A stretch of DNA of 37,670 nt from Ruminobacter amylophilus (GCF_900115655.1 NZ_FOXF01000021.1:1-37670), one strand, 5' to 3'; positions 7,601 through 16,138 are shown, numbered from the stretch's first letter. The notes: generated by a model not told the origin, from the letters alone. A program made the numbers and translations.

Positions 7601-7921
7601 TTAATCGAACTTCTGATTAGTAATGTAGTCTTCTACAGTGAAAGACCCATCATTGATCTCATTAAGTCTCTGCTTAATTTTTTCAATAAGTTCTTTCATT
7701 TTAGGAAACGCGGCTTTGTATCCTTCATCGTCAAAAACGCAAGGCTCATCACCTACATCAAAATCATAAAATGAATCATACAAAGTTGCAGCTTCTTCAT
7801 TAAGATTCTGCAATATTGTATCATTGCTGATCAGAGAATGCTTCAAACGGATTGTTTCATCTTGATCATATATCCATATTGGACCATGTAAAAATTCATT
7901 CATTAATCGGATAGTGTACAT
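7601..7921 (-). CDS. Hypothetical small acidic protein (106 aa)
   Basis: The start at 7921 has a strong ribosome site (AAGGAGG, 7 bases before ATG). The product is acidic, without signal or membrane segment. It has an N-terminal beta part (residues 1-30, FLHGPIWIYD), a middle acidic aromatic stretch (YDSFYDFDVGDE) and a C-terminal helix ending in NEINDGSFTVEDYIT. Size and composition are like those of immunity proteins of polymorphic toxin systems, but no toxin is next to it and I do not name a family. The stop lies where the tape-measure remnant breaks, so this gene marks the right border of the prophage remnant. Confidence 0.65.
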   Translation of the reverse strand: MYTIRLMNEFLHGPIWIYDQDETIRLKHSLISNDTILQNLNEEAATLYDSFYDFDVGDEPCVFDDEGYKAAFPKMKELIEKIKQRLNEINDGSFTVEDYITNQKFD

Positions 7922-8097
7922 TATAGATCCTCCTTATTGATAGGATAAGGCATTGAGCTATGAGGTTAAATCTGACGAGATGTTGCTGACGGTTCACCGC
8001 TGGTTTGCTCGAAAGTCCTGCCCTGGAAACTGGCTATTCGGAAAGTTGGGCGATTTGGCTCAAGAAGTGAATAGCCGACTGGGGGAATAAAGGGATT

Positions 8098-8126
8098 TGG
8101 CAGACTGCCGGAATTACAGTCTGCCA
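8098..8126. terminator. Perfect 10-bp hairpin downstream of the DUF285 gene
   Basis: TGGCAGACTG (8098-8107) and CAGTCTGCCA (8117-8126) form a 10-bp stem with a 9-base loop. It lies just past the stop of the minus-strand DUF285 gene. There is no strong T-tail on that strand, so termination is likely but not certain. A second 8-bp inverted repeat (GGCTATTC 8032-8039 with GAATAGCC 8069-8076) lies further on; the rest of 7922-8134 shows no gene. Confidence 0.45.
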
Positions 8127-8190
8127 TTTGATGTTTATTTTTCTCCTTTTGGTTTAGGGTAAGAATAAGATGTTGCACCTTTAAACATAT
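8122..8190 (-). repeat. DUF285 3'-end repeat, inverted copy of 36000-36068
   Basis: The last ~17 codons of the DUF285 gene plus ~18 bases after its stop match 36000-36068 on the opposite strand with few differences. Both encode MFKGA(T/A)SYSYPKPKG and share the sequence TAAACATCAAATGGCAGA after the stop or across it. Confidence 0.75.
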
Positions 8191-9052
8191 CGCTCATGTC
8201 TGTAACCTTTGATGTGTCCCAATCGCCGATTGGCTGATTGAATGATTTTGCATCTGCAAACATTCCTGTCATACTAGTCACACTAGAAGTATCCCAATTG
8301 CCAATAGGTTGATTGAAAGATTGTGCCCTAGCAAACATTCCACTCATATCAGTAATATTTGAAGTACTTTTTATATTGATTGATTGTAACTCCCGGAAAT
8401 CCGCAAAAGCACACGCCAGTGAATGAACTTTAGGAGACAAAATAATTTCAAAATCAAATTTCTTAATCGTAGTATTCTGTATAGAATCTAGTCCAAATAG
8501 TTTAGATGTCGTATCGTCTAAATCCAATTCTACTTGTGACTTTTTGCTTCTTTCTAGAAAATCATATTTTTTACCAGCAATCCAAAATGGATTACGCTCT
8601 AGTCTAAACTTTTCCCAATTTTCCATATCTGCGCTACATTCTTTCGTAGCCGTACACCATAAAGAGCCGAATAATAATTCATTTTTATCTTTTGGACATC
8701 TTGTAAACTCATAATTTATGGTTAAGGTATCTAAATCATTTGTTGCTATCCTGTATATCACTTCATCAGTAAGATCTGCAGGTGAATTAAGTGTAATATT
8801 ATTCTCAGCTTTTATTATTTCACTTCGTTGAAATAGCATATAAGAAAATATAATTACAGCTATTACGCTAGATCCAATTACAATCGCTTTACTTGCTTTA
8901 TCACTACTCTGTTCTTTTTCATGGTTCTGAATATTATTTTCTCGCTGAGAAATAGATTTAACTTCACTAGAAGTATCAATTAAGCGAGAACCGCAGAAAC
9001 TACAAAAGACAGAATTATCGTCAATTTGCTTGCCACAAAATTTACAGTACAT
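8135..9052 (-). CDS. Zinc-ribbon, membrane-anchored DUF285 (BspA-like) repeat protein
   Basis: A 305-residue protein. The N-terminus is a zinc ribbon (CKFCGKQI...CSFCGSRL, residues 3-24). A charged linker and one membrane segment (~55-75) follow. The next ~130 residues match the region before the repeats in the protein at 13648 ([20 protein letters not shown], then [11 protein letters not shown]). Finally come two to three DUF285 repeats of 25 residues ([21 protein letters not shown]). DUF285 repeats form leucine-rich-repeat-like solenoids used in surface or protein binding. The likely topology is zinc ribbon inside and repeats outside. It is short compared with the 10-repeat relative, and its 3' end is duplicated at 36000. 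Confidence 0.8.
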   Translation of the reverse strand: MYCKFCGKQIDDNSVFCSFCGSRLIDTSSEVKSISQRENNIQNHEKEQSSDKASKAIVIGSSVIAVIIFSYMLFQRSEIIKAENNITLNSPADLTDEVIYRIATNDLDTLTINYEFTRCPKDKNELLFGSLWCTATKECSADMENWEKFRLERNPFWIAGKKYDFLERSKKSQVELDLDDTTSKLFGLDSIQNTTIKKFDFEIILSPKVHSLACAFADFRELQSINIKSTSNITDMSGMFARAQSFNQPIGNWDTSSVTSMTGMFADAKSFNQPIGDWDTSKVTDMSDMFKGATSYSYPKPKGEK

Positions 9053-9151
9053 ATTTATTTTCCCTTTTATACAAGCATAAGCATTTTCAAGCGTATCATC
9101 AAAAGATTGAACGCTTAAACATCACCAAAATGGTACTAAATCCTAAACAAA

Positions 9152-9337
9152 CTACTGCTTATTCTTGTATATAGCTACAATGATAAACATGGAGCATAAG
9201 AAAATTGTAGCCATTATTGCATGCACACCACCGTAAATTTGGTGCATAACTGATTGAGCATGATTACCGATATAAACTGCTTCAACAAATGAATAAATAA
9301 ATCCTAATAAGCAAACCAATATAGATAAAATTTTCAT
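9152..9337 (-). CDS. Small membrane protein (61 aa)
   Basis: ATG at 9337 follows AAGG with an 8-base gap. Two hydrophobic segments (residues ~3-20 and ~38-56) flank a short loop containing YIGNHAQSVMHQIYGG. It lies 99 bases downstream in coordinate from the start of the DUF285 gene and on the same strand, so it could share a transcript with that gene. Family not recognised. Confidence 0.5.
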   Translation of the reverse strand: MKILSILVCLLGFIYSFVEAVYIGNHAQSVMHQIYGGVHAIMATIFLCSMFIIVAIYKNKQ

Positions 9338-9878
9338 ACTACTAACCTTAAAGCAATAATTACATTGAACATTATGATTAAAAATAATTATATTTTTTAA
9401 AATAAATGTATCACTTTCTAGTGATTTTACACTTATTTAATTTTTTATCCGTGATCATAATAATAAATAATCTTTATTTTTTATCAAATTACCAATTTTC
9501 TATTACCTTAACGTTCATCTTGATACACTGCTGTGCAACTTTTAATCATTCAAAAAATATTTTTCTATAGCCTTCGTCAAAACATAGGGTTCACGTCCAT
9601 TTATATACCTGAGGTATTTTCCATGTATGAAACTGGCTCCCCTACTGATGATTTCGTCGGAGAGTAGCCTTCTTTGTTTTTTGGTAATTCTCGATTATCC
9701 GTGGCAAAAAGCGGTTTATTGCTCTTCACAACTATTTGATTCAGATGGCATTTTGTCTGGATTAAGTAGTTGCTATACCCGAAATTGTACGGGACTATAC
9801 AGTCAATCAGAGGAGAAAAGTTTTATGCAAAAACAGGAGTCTGTAATGAAAAATCAACTTACTAACGGAGGCAATTCA
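9338..9878. other. Intergenic AT-rich region before the Tn916-type genes
   Basis: Very AT-rich. An imperfect dyad at about 9399-9438 pairs AAATAA, TGTA and TCAC with GTGA, TACA and TTATTT and could be an operator. An open frame from 9627 into the xis gene is probably leader, because the good ribosome site is only at 9866. No separate gene seen. Confidence 0.4.
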
Positions 9879-10112
9879 ATGAGCGATCCAATTACTGTAA
9901 TCAAACCGGAAAATGCAGTTACAAAAATTCCTTTTAATGAACGCTACACATTAACACTTAACGAAGCATCTCAGTATTTCCACATCGGCTACACGAGACT
10001 GCGTCTTCTTGCGGAATGCAACATTGGTGTTTTTGCTATCAGATGCGGTAACAGGTATCTGATTGTTCGCCCGAAGTTTGAGGAGTACCTCATCAGTACC
10101 CAGATGATTTAA
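9879..10112 (+). CDS. xis: Tn916-type excisionase
   Basis: A 77-residue protein from ATG 9879, chosen because CGGAGG (9866-9871) lies 7 bases before it; the frame is open further upstream without a comparable site. The core TLNEASQYFHIGYTRLRLL is the winged-helix DNA-binding motif of Tn916-family Xis proteins, and FEEYLIS is the usual C-terminal helix. Xis bends element ends and directs the integrase to excise. It is followed by a second helix-turn-helix gene and int, the usual order at one end of such elements. It looks intact, while its integrase is truncated. Confidence 0.75.
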   Translation: MSDPITVIKPENAVTKIPFNERYTLTLNEASQYFHIGYTRLRLLAECNIGVFAIRCGNRYLIVRPKFEEYLISTQMI

Positions 10113-10120
10113 CGGTGAGC

Positions 10121-10369
10121 ATGATGAAGCCAGCTAACTTGGAAGAAAAGGAGCTGCTTACTGTTGAGGAGGCCATAACGCTGTTTAATCTCAGCCGGGG
10201 GAAATTCAAACGTCTGATCCGGGAGGTTGAACTCAGCTTTGTGGTTCATTACGGCAGACAGCAGCGATTCATTGTAAGGGAAGAACTTATGAAATATTTA
10301 AGTAACGGAAAACAGGAGGAACTTGCAAATGCCAAGAACGGTAGGACCAAGAAGAGACTCGAAGCATAG
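10121..10369 (+). CDS. Second excisionase-like helix-turn-helix protein
   Basis: About 82 residues from ATG 10121 (GTG 10115 and ATG 10124 are also possible). The segment LLTVEEAITLFNLSRGKFKRLI is an HTH_17/excisionase-type helix-turn-helix, followed by QQRFIVREELMKYL as in MerR-like excisionases. There is no clear ribosome site, so translation is probably coupled to xis, whose stop lies 8 bases upstream. The 3' end overlaps int by 41 bases. It may be a duplicated Xis or a regulator of the element. Confidence 0.65.
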   Translation: MMKPANLEEKELLTVEEAITLFNLSRGKFKRLIREVELSFVVHYGRQQRFIVREELMKYLSNGKQEELANAKNGRTKKRLEA

Positions 10370-11330
10370 AGTTCTCCATACCGGAGAATCTATCAGAAGA
10401 GACGGCAAATATCAGTTTAAGTACATGGTTAACGGCAAGCCGAAATTCTTATACAGCTGGCGCCTTACCCCGACAGACCCGCAACCTGCAGGTAGGCTGC
10501 CGTGCTTATCACTGCGCGAGCTTGAAAAAAGCGTCGATCGGGATTTGGAATCAAGGCTGGACCCGATGCGTAAAAATCTCACGGTCATGGAGCTGGTTGA
10601 GAGATATCTTAAGACCAGAACCGGCGTAAGGGAATCAACGCTTATCAATTATAATTTTGTTCGCAATCTGCTTAAAAAGGAAGAATTTTCAAACAGGAGG
10701 ATGTGTGAGATTAGAACATCCGATGCCAAGCTTTTTCTCATCAAACTTCAGCAGGAGGACAGCAGAGGCTCGAGTACCATTAAAACTGTACGCGGAGTGC
10801 TGAGACCTGCTTTTCAGATGGCGGTTGATGATGATTTTCTGGTCAAGAATCCTTTCGGATTTGAGCTTGCCGGTGTCATTTACAACACCGAAAAAACAAG
10901 ACTGGCCATAACAAAGGAGCAGATGTATAAGTTCCTTAAATTTGTACGAGAGGACAATATCTACTGTAAGTACTATGAGGTGTTTTACATTCTGTTCCAC
11001 ACTGGATTGCGCATATCGGAATTCTGCGGTCTGACACTAAAGGATATAGATTTGGAAAACCGAATAATCGATATCAACCATCAGCTGCAAAGATTCAGAG
11101 CAGGACAATACCTTATCACTCCGACTAAGACCAATGCCGGAACCCGCAAGATTCCGATGACTGAAGATGTGTATCAGATGTTTAAGAACCTGGTGGAATA
11201 CAGGCCGACTGATTTGCCCGAGGTGATCATCAAAGGCTATGCAGGATTTCTTATCCGAGATAAGGACGGTATGCCGGAGGTAGCACTGCACTGGGAAAAC
11301 CGATTCAGGAAACGGTATGATGGCAAGTGA
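10329..11330 (+). pseudogene. int: Tn916-family tyrosine integrase, C-terminus missing
   Basis: Start ATG 10329 has AGGAGG at 10314-10319. The 333-residue frame contains the arm-binding N-terminus (RRDGKYQFKYMVNGK), the core-binding domain (~80-185) and the first part of the catalytic domain: the arginine in HTGLRISEFCGL (about residue 228) and the lysine in PTKTNAGTRKIP. It stops at 11328-11330, just after HWENRFRKRY. The later H-x-x-R box, the His/Trp and the tyrosine nucleophile of the family are absent. About 60-70 residues are lost and the sequence runs into an IS66 fragment. It cannot be a working recombinase. Confidence 0.8.
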
Positions 11331-11559
11331 TACCTGCAAAGGAGCAGAAAATATTACTGAATTCTATTCACTGTATAAAACATGTATGCTTCATAACGTG
11401 GATTTCAGAAGCTACATGATGAAGTGCATTACTACGATGACACTTCATATGGATAAAATAGAGTTTGAAAAAGACAAGAGAGGAACTGTTACTGGCTACA
11501 AAGCACATCATATTACCTCTGACGTCTTAGATAAACTTATGCCGTGGAACATGGCATAA
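11317..11559 (+). pseudogene. IS66-family transposase, C-terminal fragment
   Basis: The frame encodes SDTCKGAENITEFYSLYKTC and ends in LDKLMPWNMA. The first motif matches the IS66 C-terminal segment (GA-x-x-x-x-x-FYSL-x-x-T), and PWN near the end is usual for IS66 transposases. Only about 80 residues remain and the DDE core is missing. The join with the integrase lies at about 11310-11325. A 9-bp hairpin follows at 11566-11589. Confidence 0.6.
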
Positions 11560-11565
11560 TATTCA

Positions 11566-11589
11566 GGTCTGAAACGGTTATTTCAGACC
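11566..11589. terminator. 9-bp perfect hairpin after the IS66 fragment
   Basis: GGTCTGAAA (11566-11574) pairs with TTTCAGACC (11581-11589) around a 6-base loop. It lies between converging genes and could end both transcripts or be part of the IS66 3' region. Confidence 0.45.
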
Positions 11590-11633
11590 ATTTACGAAAT
11601 TTTTATCCTGTTACCGAAGATATGCCGTTTGGC

Positions 11634-13136
11634 CTATTCTTTAATTTCACCGGCCAGATCGCAGCCTTTCTCATTTCCCAGCTTACAGGCTCTGTCAAAG
11701 TACTCTCCGGCTTTAGCAGGATCCTTTTCCATTCCTGAGTCTTCAGAATAGATTAAACCGAGATTAACGCATGCCACGTCATTGTTCATGGAACAGGCCT
11801 TATCCATGTAGTTTACAGCCTTGCCGAGATCGGCTTTAAAACCAGTGCCGTTCAGGTACATGACTCCGAGATTGTTGCATGACAGTTCATTGTTCAGATC
11901 ACATGCTCTGGAAAAATACTGGGAAGCCTTTGCATAATCCGGCGTTCCGGCATCGCCGTTCAGATATATGTTGCCGAGATTATGGCAGCCTCTGCCCTCA
12001 TTTAGGTCGCAGGCTTTATCATGGAGCTGAATGGCTTTGGCATAATCCTGATCCACCCCATTTCCGTTCTCGTATGAAATTCCCAGTCCGAAGCATCCGA
12101 AACCGGCATCCATATTACAGCCCTTTTCAAAATAGATATTCGCCTTATTGAAATCCTTACTGACGCCTTTACCTTCGTAATAAAGTTCGCCGATATATGC
12201 GCAGCCTTCTCCGTTGTTTAAAGCGCAGGCACTGTTGTAATAGTTTCCGGCACTGATATAATCCCTTTCAACACCTACGCCTTCTTCAAAGAAACGTCCG
12301 GCACCGGTACATCCCTGCCCGAAATTCAGGGAACAGGCCAGATCATTGTAATATACAGCCTTACCGTAATCCTGTTCCACACCTGCAGCCTGAATAAATG
12401 AATTGGCAAGAGCATAACATCCCTCTCCCTCCTTCAGGTTACACGCCTTTTCAAAGAACTGGTTGGCAAGACTGTAGTCCTGCTGCACACCTGCTCCCTC
12501 AAAATACTGGCGACCGGCAATAAAGCACCCTGCCGCATTGTTCATGTCACATGCTTTTTCAAGATAAACCGCAGACTGCTTTAAATCCTGATTCACCCCG
12601 GCGGCATCAATATACATCTTTCCGTAATTGAAACAGCCTCCGCCGAAATTCAGCTCGCATGACTTTTTAAAATAATTCCCGGCTTCAGTGTAATCAACAT
12701 TCCTGCCTTTGCCGTAGTAAAAGATATTTCCGAGATTGTTGCATGCGAGTGCATCTTTCCCGTCGCAGGCCTTTCTGTAGAGTGTTTCAGCCTGCTGATA
12801 ATCCTGTTTCACTCCCATACCGTCATCATATATGACGCCGAGATTGTAACAGCCCTGACTGTTGTTGAGATCACAGGCTTTTTCCATGTATTTTTTAGCC
12901 TGAAGATAATCCTGGTTCATGCCGTAACCTGCCCCGTAAATGATACCGGTAACCAGACAGCCGTATCCGTCCTTGAGGTCGCAGGCCCTTCTGCAGAATG
13001 AAAATGCCTCAGCGTAATTATCCGCTTCAGCCAGAACTTCGCACTGTCTGACGTTTTCCGCAACCTCATCCTCGGTTCCGCATCCTGAAAGTGCCGTTAA
13101 ACAGGCTGCTGCCAGCCCCAATAATCTGATCTTCAT
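11634..13136 (-). CDS. Cysteine-rich Sel1-repeat lipoprotein (12 repeats)
   Basis: A 500-residue protein. The lipoprotein signal has hydrophobic residues 4-17 and lipobox LSGC with Cys19. A divergent first unit follows (ENVRQCEVLAEADNYAEA), then twelve 36-residue Sel1 repeats and a short cap. Each repeat starts KACDLNxxxGCxNLG, with a cysteine pair as in Helicobacter Hcp proteins, and carries GxGVxQDYxxA. It should be a long, disulphide-braced solenoid anchored in the outer membrane or facing the periplasm. It is a longer paralogue of the protein at 6075, sharing signal type, repeat length and promoter sequence. The partner is unknown. The high repeat count explains the many out-of-frame openings on the other strand. 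Confidence 0.9.
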   Translation of the reverse strand: MKIRLLGLAAACLTALSGCGTEDEVAENVRQCEVLAEADNYAEAFSFCRRACDLKDGYGCLVTGIIYGAGYGMNQDYLQAKKYMEKACDLNNSQGCYNLGVIYDDGMGVKQDYQQAETLYRKACDGKDALACNNLGNIFYYGKGRNVDYTEAGNYFKKSCELNFGGGCFNYGKMYIDAAGVNQDLKQSAVYLEKACDMNNAAGCFIAGRQYFEGAGVQQDYSLANQFFEKACNLKEGEGCYALANSFIQAAGVEQDYGKAVYYNDLACSLNFGQGCTGAGRFFEEGVGVERDYISAGNYYNSACALNNGEGCAYIGELYYEGKGVSKDFNKANIYFEKGCNMDAGFGCFGLGISYENGNGVDQDYAKAIQLHDKACDLNEGRGCHNLGNIYLNGDAGTPDYAKASQYFSRACDLNNELSCNNLGVMYLNGTGFKADLGKAVNYMDKACSMNNDVACVNLGLIYSEDSGMEKDPAKAGEYFDRACKLGNEKGCDLAGEIKE

Positions 13137-13178
13137 AATTCAATCCGTCTCTGTTGCAATATCACTATACTTGATCTG

Positions 13179-13206
13179 ATTATACGTAGTTTTAAGATAC
13201 TCTCAA
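13179..13206 (-). promoter_or_regulatory. Promoter of the 12-repeat Sel1 gene
   Basis: On the minus strand, TTGAGA (13201-13206) and TATAAT (13179-13184) are 16 bases apart. The -10 region AAAAC...CGTATAATCA matches that of the other Sel1 gene at 6015. Confidence 0.6.
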
Positions 13207-13647
13207 GCATATAGGTGTTGCTTTTTACCTAATTTGAGACAAGTGCTCAGGTTATATCCGAAAATCACTCTGAATTCACCGCTGTCATCCGGCCACGTCA
13301 CGAGTATTTAACGTCGGCTGCCCGTCCTGTTTCCTTTCAGTCAGAAATGATGAGCCTGATGAACACTTTCATAAAAGAGATTCCGGTGAAGAACATTTCA
13401 AATCTACCGCGTCAAAAATACCATTCGCCCCTGTCATTCTGATACTGTCGAATTCCCATAATGTTTCTCAGTTCAAAATTTTAACATATAATTATTGTAT
13501 TATTGATAATTTATATGTATCATATAAATTGAGATATGACTGATGATTATCTCTCTTCTCAGGAGCATCAGTAATCAATCCGTCTTCAGCGATACCCCGT
13601 ATTTCACCTCAGAACCTTCTTTCACACTCGTAAAAGGAAACTTAACC
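13207..13647. other. Intergenic region between divergent Sel1 and DUF285 genes
   Basis: About 440 bases without a convincing gene. The left 250 bases are of average composition; the right part is AT-rich and holds the palindrome at 13508-13530. The frame before ATG 13648 is open from 13543 but lacks a ribosome site. Confidence 0.4.
13508..13530. promoter_or_regulatory. Perfect 10-bp palindrome upstream of the DUF285 gene
   Basis: AATTTATATG (13508-13517), TAT, CATATAAATT (13521-13530). It lies 118 bases before ATG 13648, in the AT-rich part likely to hold the promoter, and is the shape of a dimeric repressor site. Confidence 0.45.
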
Positions 13648-15180
13648 ATGAACAGAAATCCTGTTTTAAATTCCCCTGATGATATCACCGAAGACCTTTT
13701 AAAAAGAATCATAAATAATGATCTTGACTCATTGACCATAAACTATGAGTTTGCCTATACGTACAATGATGAGATCGAATCTCAAAAAGACAGGAGCGAA
13801 CCTCTCGAGAAAAATCCGTTCATCATGGCAAACAGGATCAAGGCTCTGCGCAGGATAGAATTTGAGGTGATTCTGACTCCTGCAGTGCATTCACTTTCGC
13901 ATGCATTTGAAAATATGTACCGGCTTGAATATGTCAACATAAAAGACACCTCAAACATTACGGACATGAGCTGTATGTTTCAGGATGATGAATCTTTTAA
14001 CCAGCCGCTCAACGACTGGGATACCTCAAAGGTTACCGACATGTCCGAAATGTTTTACGGCTGTCTGGTATTTAACAGTCCTGTCAGCAGCTGGAATACT
14101 TCAAATGTTACCGACATGTCCAGAATGTTTTACGACTGCTGTGCATTCAACCAGTCTCTCGACACCTGGGATACCTCAAAGGTTATCAAAATGTCCCGAA
14201 TGTTTCACGGCTGCAGTGCATTCAATCAGCCTCTTGACACCTGGGATACCTCAAAGGTTGCCGACATGTCCGGAATGTTTATGGATGCAGAATCATTCAA
14301 TCAGCCCGTAGGCAGCTGGAACACGTCTCTGGTTTCCGATATGACACGCATGTTTAAAGGCGCCGGTACTTTCAATCATCCTGTCGGCGACTGGGATACT
14401 TCACGTGTCATACGTATGCGTGAAATGTTCAGATGCGCTCATTCATTCAACCAGCCGCTCGACAGCTGGAACACGTCTCATGTTACCGACATGAGTTTCA
14501 TGTTCAAAGGAGCCGTATCCTTCAATCAGCCTCTCAGCAGCTGGAATACATCCGAGGTTACAAGCATGACCAACATGTTTTACGGTGCTGAATCATTCAA
14601 TCAGCCGCTGGACGGCTGGGATACCTCTGCCGTTGCAGACATGAGCCACATGTTCAGAATGGCCAAAAGCTTCAATCAGTCCGTAAAGTGCTGGAACACT
14701 GCCTCCGTTAGGGATTTTTCCGGAATGTTCTGCGGAGCCGTCTCATTCAGGCAGCCGATATGGGAGAACCTGGATAAACGTAAAGTCTGCCACGCCGACT
14801 TTGAAAATAATGAAGGGGTTCTTGAATCCGTTGAGAAACGGCTGTCTGAAGACTATACACTTGATGTGTACATCCATGAACCTCTTTTTATTGATGAGAT
14901 AATCAACGGGAAAAAAGCGGTCACCATCAGATGGAGCGGCTGTCGCGGTTACGGAGAGTACACAATATGTAAAAATAAAGACATAGATTCCGAATATATG
15001 GAAAGTGATTACGACCGCAGTTTTGCCGTTTCGATTTTAAAGATTCTGAGAAAAGAGCATCAGACCGAAAATATTAAAAGACATCTCGGTATTTCCTGCG
15101 ACCTGGAAACCTTCGTTCTGAAGGAATGCAGAATATCCGATTATGATGACCACTTTGCTTGGTCTGATGATTCATACTGA
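13648..15180 (+). CDS. DUF285 (BspA-like) repeat protein with 10 repeats and a unique C-terminal domain
   Basis: A 510-residue protein from ATG 13648 (AAGGA at 13634-13638; the frame is open from 13543 but has no ribosome site there). Residues 1-90 match the pre-repeat region of the protein at 8135 (SPDDITED, NNDLDSLTINYEFAY, VHSLSHAFEN). About ten 25-residue repeats follow (FNQPLDxWDTSxVxDMSxMF), making a leucine-rich-repeat-like solenoid. The last ~130 residues, starting near VCHADFENNEG, are not repeats; they are acidic and contain an IRWSGCRGYGEYTIC segment that I do not recognise. No signal peptide, membrane segment or zinc ribbon is present, so it is either cytoplasmic or exported by an unseen route. 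The esterase gene follows convergently, 16 bases away. Confidence 0.85.
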   Translation: MNRNPVLNSPDDITEDLLKRIINNDLDSLTINYEFAYTYNDEIESQKDRSEPLEKNPFIMANRIKALRRIEFEVILTPAVHSLSHAFENMYRLEYVNIKDTSNITDMSCMFQDDESFNQPLNDWDTSKVTDMSEMFYGCLVFNSPVSSWNTSNVTDMSRMFYDCCAFNQSLDTWDTSKVIKMSRMFHGCSAFNQPLDTWDTSKVADMSGMFMDAESFNQPVGSWNTSLVSDMTRMFKGAGTFNHPVGDWDTSRVIRMREMFRCAHSFNQPLDSWNTSHVTDMSFMFKGAVSFNQPLSSWNTSEVTSMTNMFYGAESFNQPLDGWDTSAVADMSHMFRMAKSFNQSVKCWNTASVRDFSGMFCGAVSFRQPIWENLDKRKVCHADFENNEGVLESVEKRLSEDYTLDVYIHEPLFIDEIINGKKAVTIRWSGCRGYGEYTICKNKDIDSEYMESDYDRSFAVSILKILRKEHQTENIKRHLGISCDLETFVLKECRISDYDDHFAWSDDSY

Positions 15181-15196
15181 ACGCAAATCAGCCACG

Positions 15197-15841
15197 CTAA
15201 CCGAGAACCTGCTGATCATGACGGTTCATCAGCCAGGCAAAAGCCCTGGCCGTTCTGACGTCAGGTTCCCTGAAATGATTTCCTTCATTCCATTCGAGAA
15301 CACAGTCAATTTCACGTTCCAGGAGTAAATCATAAGCCTCTCTGATTCTGTCACCTACGGCAGCCATAATTCTATTGCGGACTTTTTCCTCTCTGTCCCC
15401 AAGGCTCAGATATACCGCACCGGTCCTGATGTTTTCCCTCCTCATAAAATCAGTAAATCCCGGGAACCATACCGACGGCGAGGCGGCGGCCGCCCCTCTG
15501 AAGACATCACTTCTGTACACCGCCCACAGTGCAAAAAGACCGGCAAGCGAATAACCGCCTATAAAGTAGGATCGTCTGCTGTCGGTACACAGTTCAAGAA
15601 TACTGATAAGAGTCTTTTCGGCTCCGCACCCAAAGCCGTTTTTTCCGAAAACGGCGGGAGCAGTCCATGGTGAAAGATCAGTATTCCAGTCCTCAATTTT
15701 AACGGCCAGAAGATAAAAGCTTCTGTTTGAGCTTCGTGTTATGATCTCAACCTCGTTTTCAATCCCTTCCAGATCATGATCATCAACGGGCTGTATCAGA
15801 ACAGTGTCCGCATCTCTGTTACCATATTCATATATCTTCAT
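15197..15841 (-). CDS. Alpha/beta-hydrolase, putative esterase
   Basis: A 214-residue protein from ATG 15841 (ribosome site AAAGGA; an upstream in-frame start at 15889 is less likely). The nucleophile elbow GGYSLAG has Ser98, Asp149 lies in LSLGDREE, and His189 in EGNHF, a complete catalytic triad of the esterase D/IroE-like fold. A lid-like stretch with SPSVWFPGF follows the nucleophile, as in enterochelin-esterase-like enzymes. No signal peptide, so cytoplasmic. The substrate is unknown: a small ester, possibly a siderophore or an acylated sugar. It stands alone and converges with the DUF285 gene. Confidence 0.75.
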   Translation of the reverse strand: MKIYEYGNRDADTVLIQPVDDHDLEGIENEVEIITRSSNRSFYLLAVKIEDWNTDLSPWTAPAVFGKNGFGCGAEKTLISILELCTDSRRSYFIGGYSLAGLFALWAVYRSDVFRGAAAASPSVWFPGFTDFMRRENIRTGAVYLSLGDREEKVRNRIMAAVGDRIREAYDLLLEREIDCVLEWNEGNHFREPDVRTARAFAWLMNRHDQQVLG

Positions 15842-16138
15842 AAAAAATCCTTTAAGCAGAAAGAACTGTTCTGCATGCGGTAAATTCAAACATCAGGCCG
15901 GACTCATTGGCTGAGTGCAGTCAGAAGATAATAAAAAATGTCGGTTATAATACTTTTTCTTTCCGGCAAATTCCGGTACTCTTTTTATTTTATTCTGTCT
16001 GCCTGCCTACACCCATTCAAAATTTTCCGGGCCGGCATCCAGTTCAAAATGACACCTGGCTATAATAACATCCATAATATCCTTCGCATCAGATACAGGA
16101 ACAGAGTCAGGTATACCTGTATTATCATCTGACGGTTA

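Larger units (their letters stand above)
9879..11559 (+). mobile_element. Remnant of a Tn916-type integrative element with an IS66 scar
   Basis: xis, a helix-turn-helix gene and int lie in the usual order with short or overlapping spacing. int breaks off near 11320, where an IS66 transposase end begins. No conjugation genes, relaxase or attachment sites are visible nearby, so this is a recombination-module remnant. Confidence 0.6.

Noticed and set aside
8032-8076. Integron attC-like hairpin
   Set aside because: An 8-bp inverted repeat with a GTTGGGC-like core, but no paired core site, no cassette structure and no integrase of that type.
7966-8178. Minus-strand 70-codon frame overlapping the DUF285 end
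   Set aside because: Overlaps a real gene end and contains the hairpin at 8098; composition is not protein-like.
9627-9878. N-terminal extension of the excisionase
   Set aside because: Excisionases of this type are about 65-80 residues, and the good ribosome site is at 9866.
11879-12151. Plus-strand frame opposite the Sel1 gene
   Set aside because: Antisense shadow of a periodic coding sequence.
13985-14311. Second long open frame inside the DUF285 gene
   Set aside because: It is the shifted reading of the 75-bp repeats and has no ribosome site.
13937-14770. CRISPR-like array
   Set aside because: Regular spacing comes from coding DUF285 repeats, with no conserved identical repeats and no cas genes.
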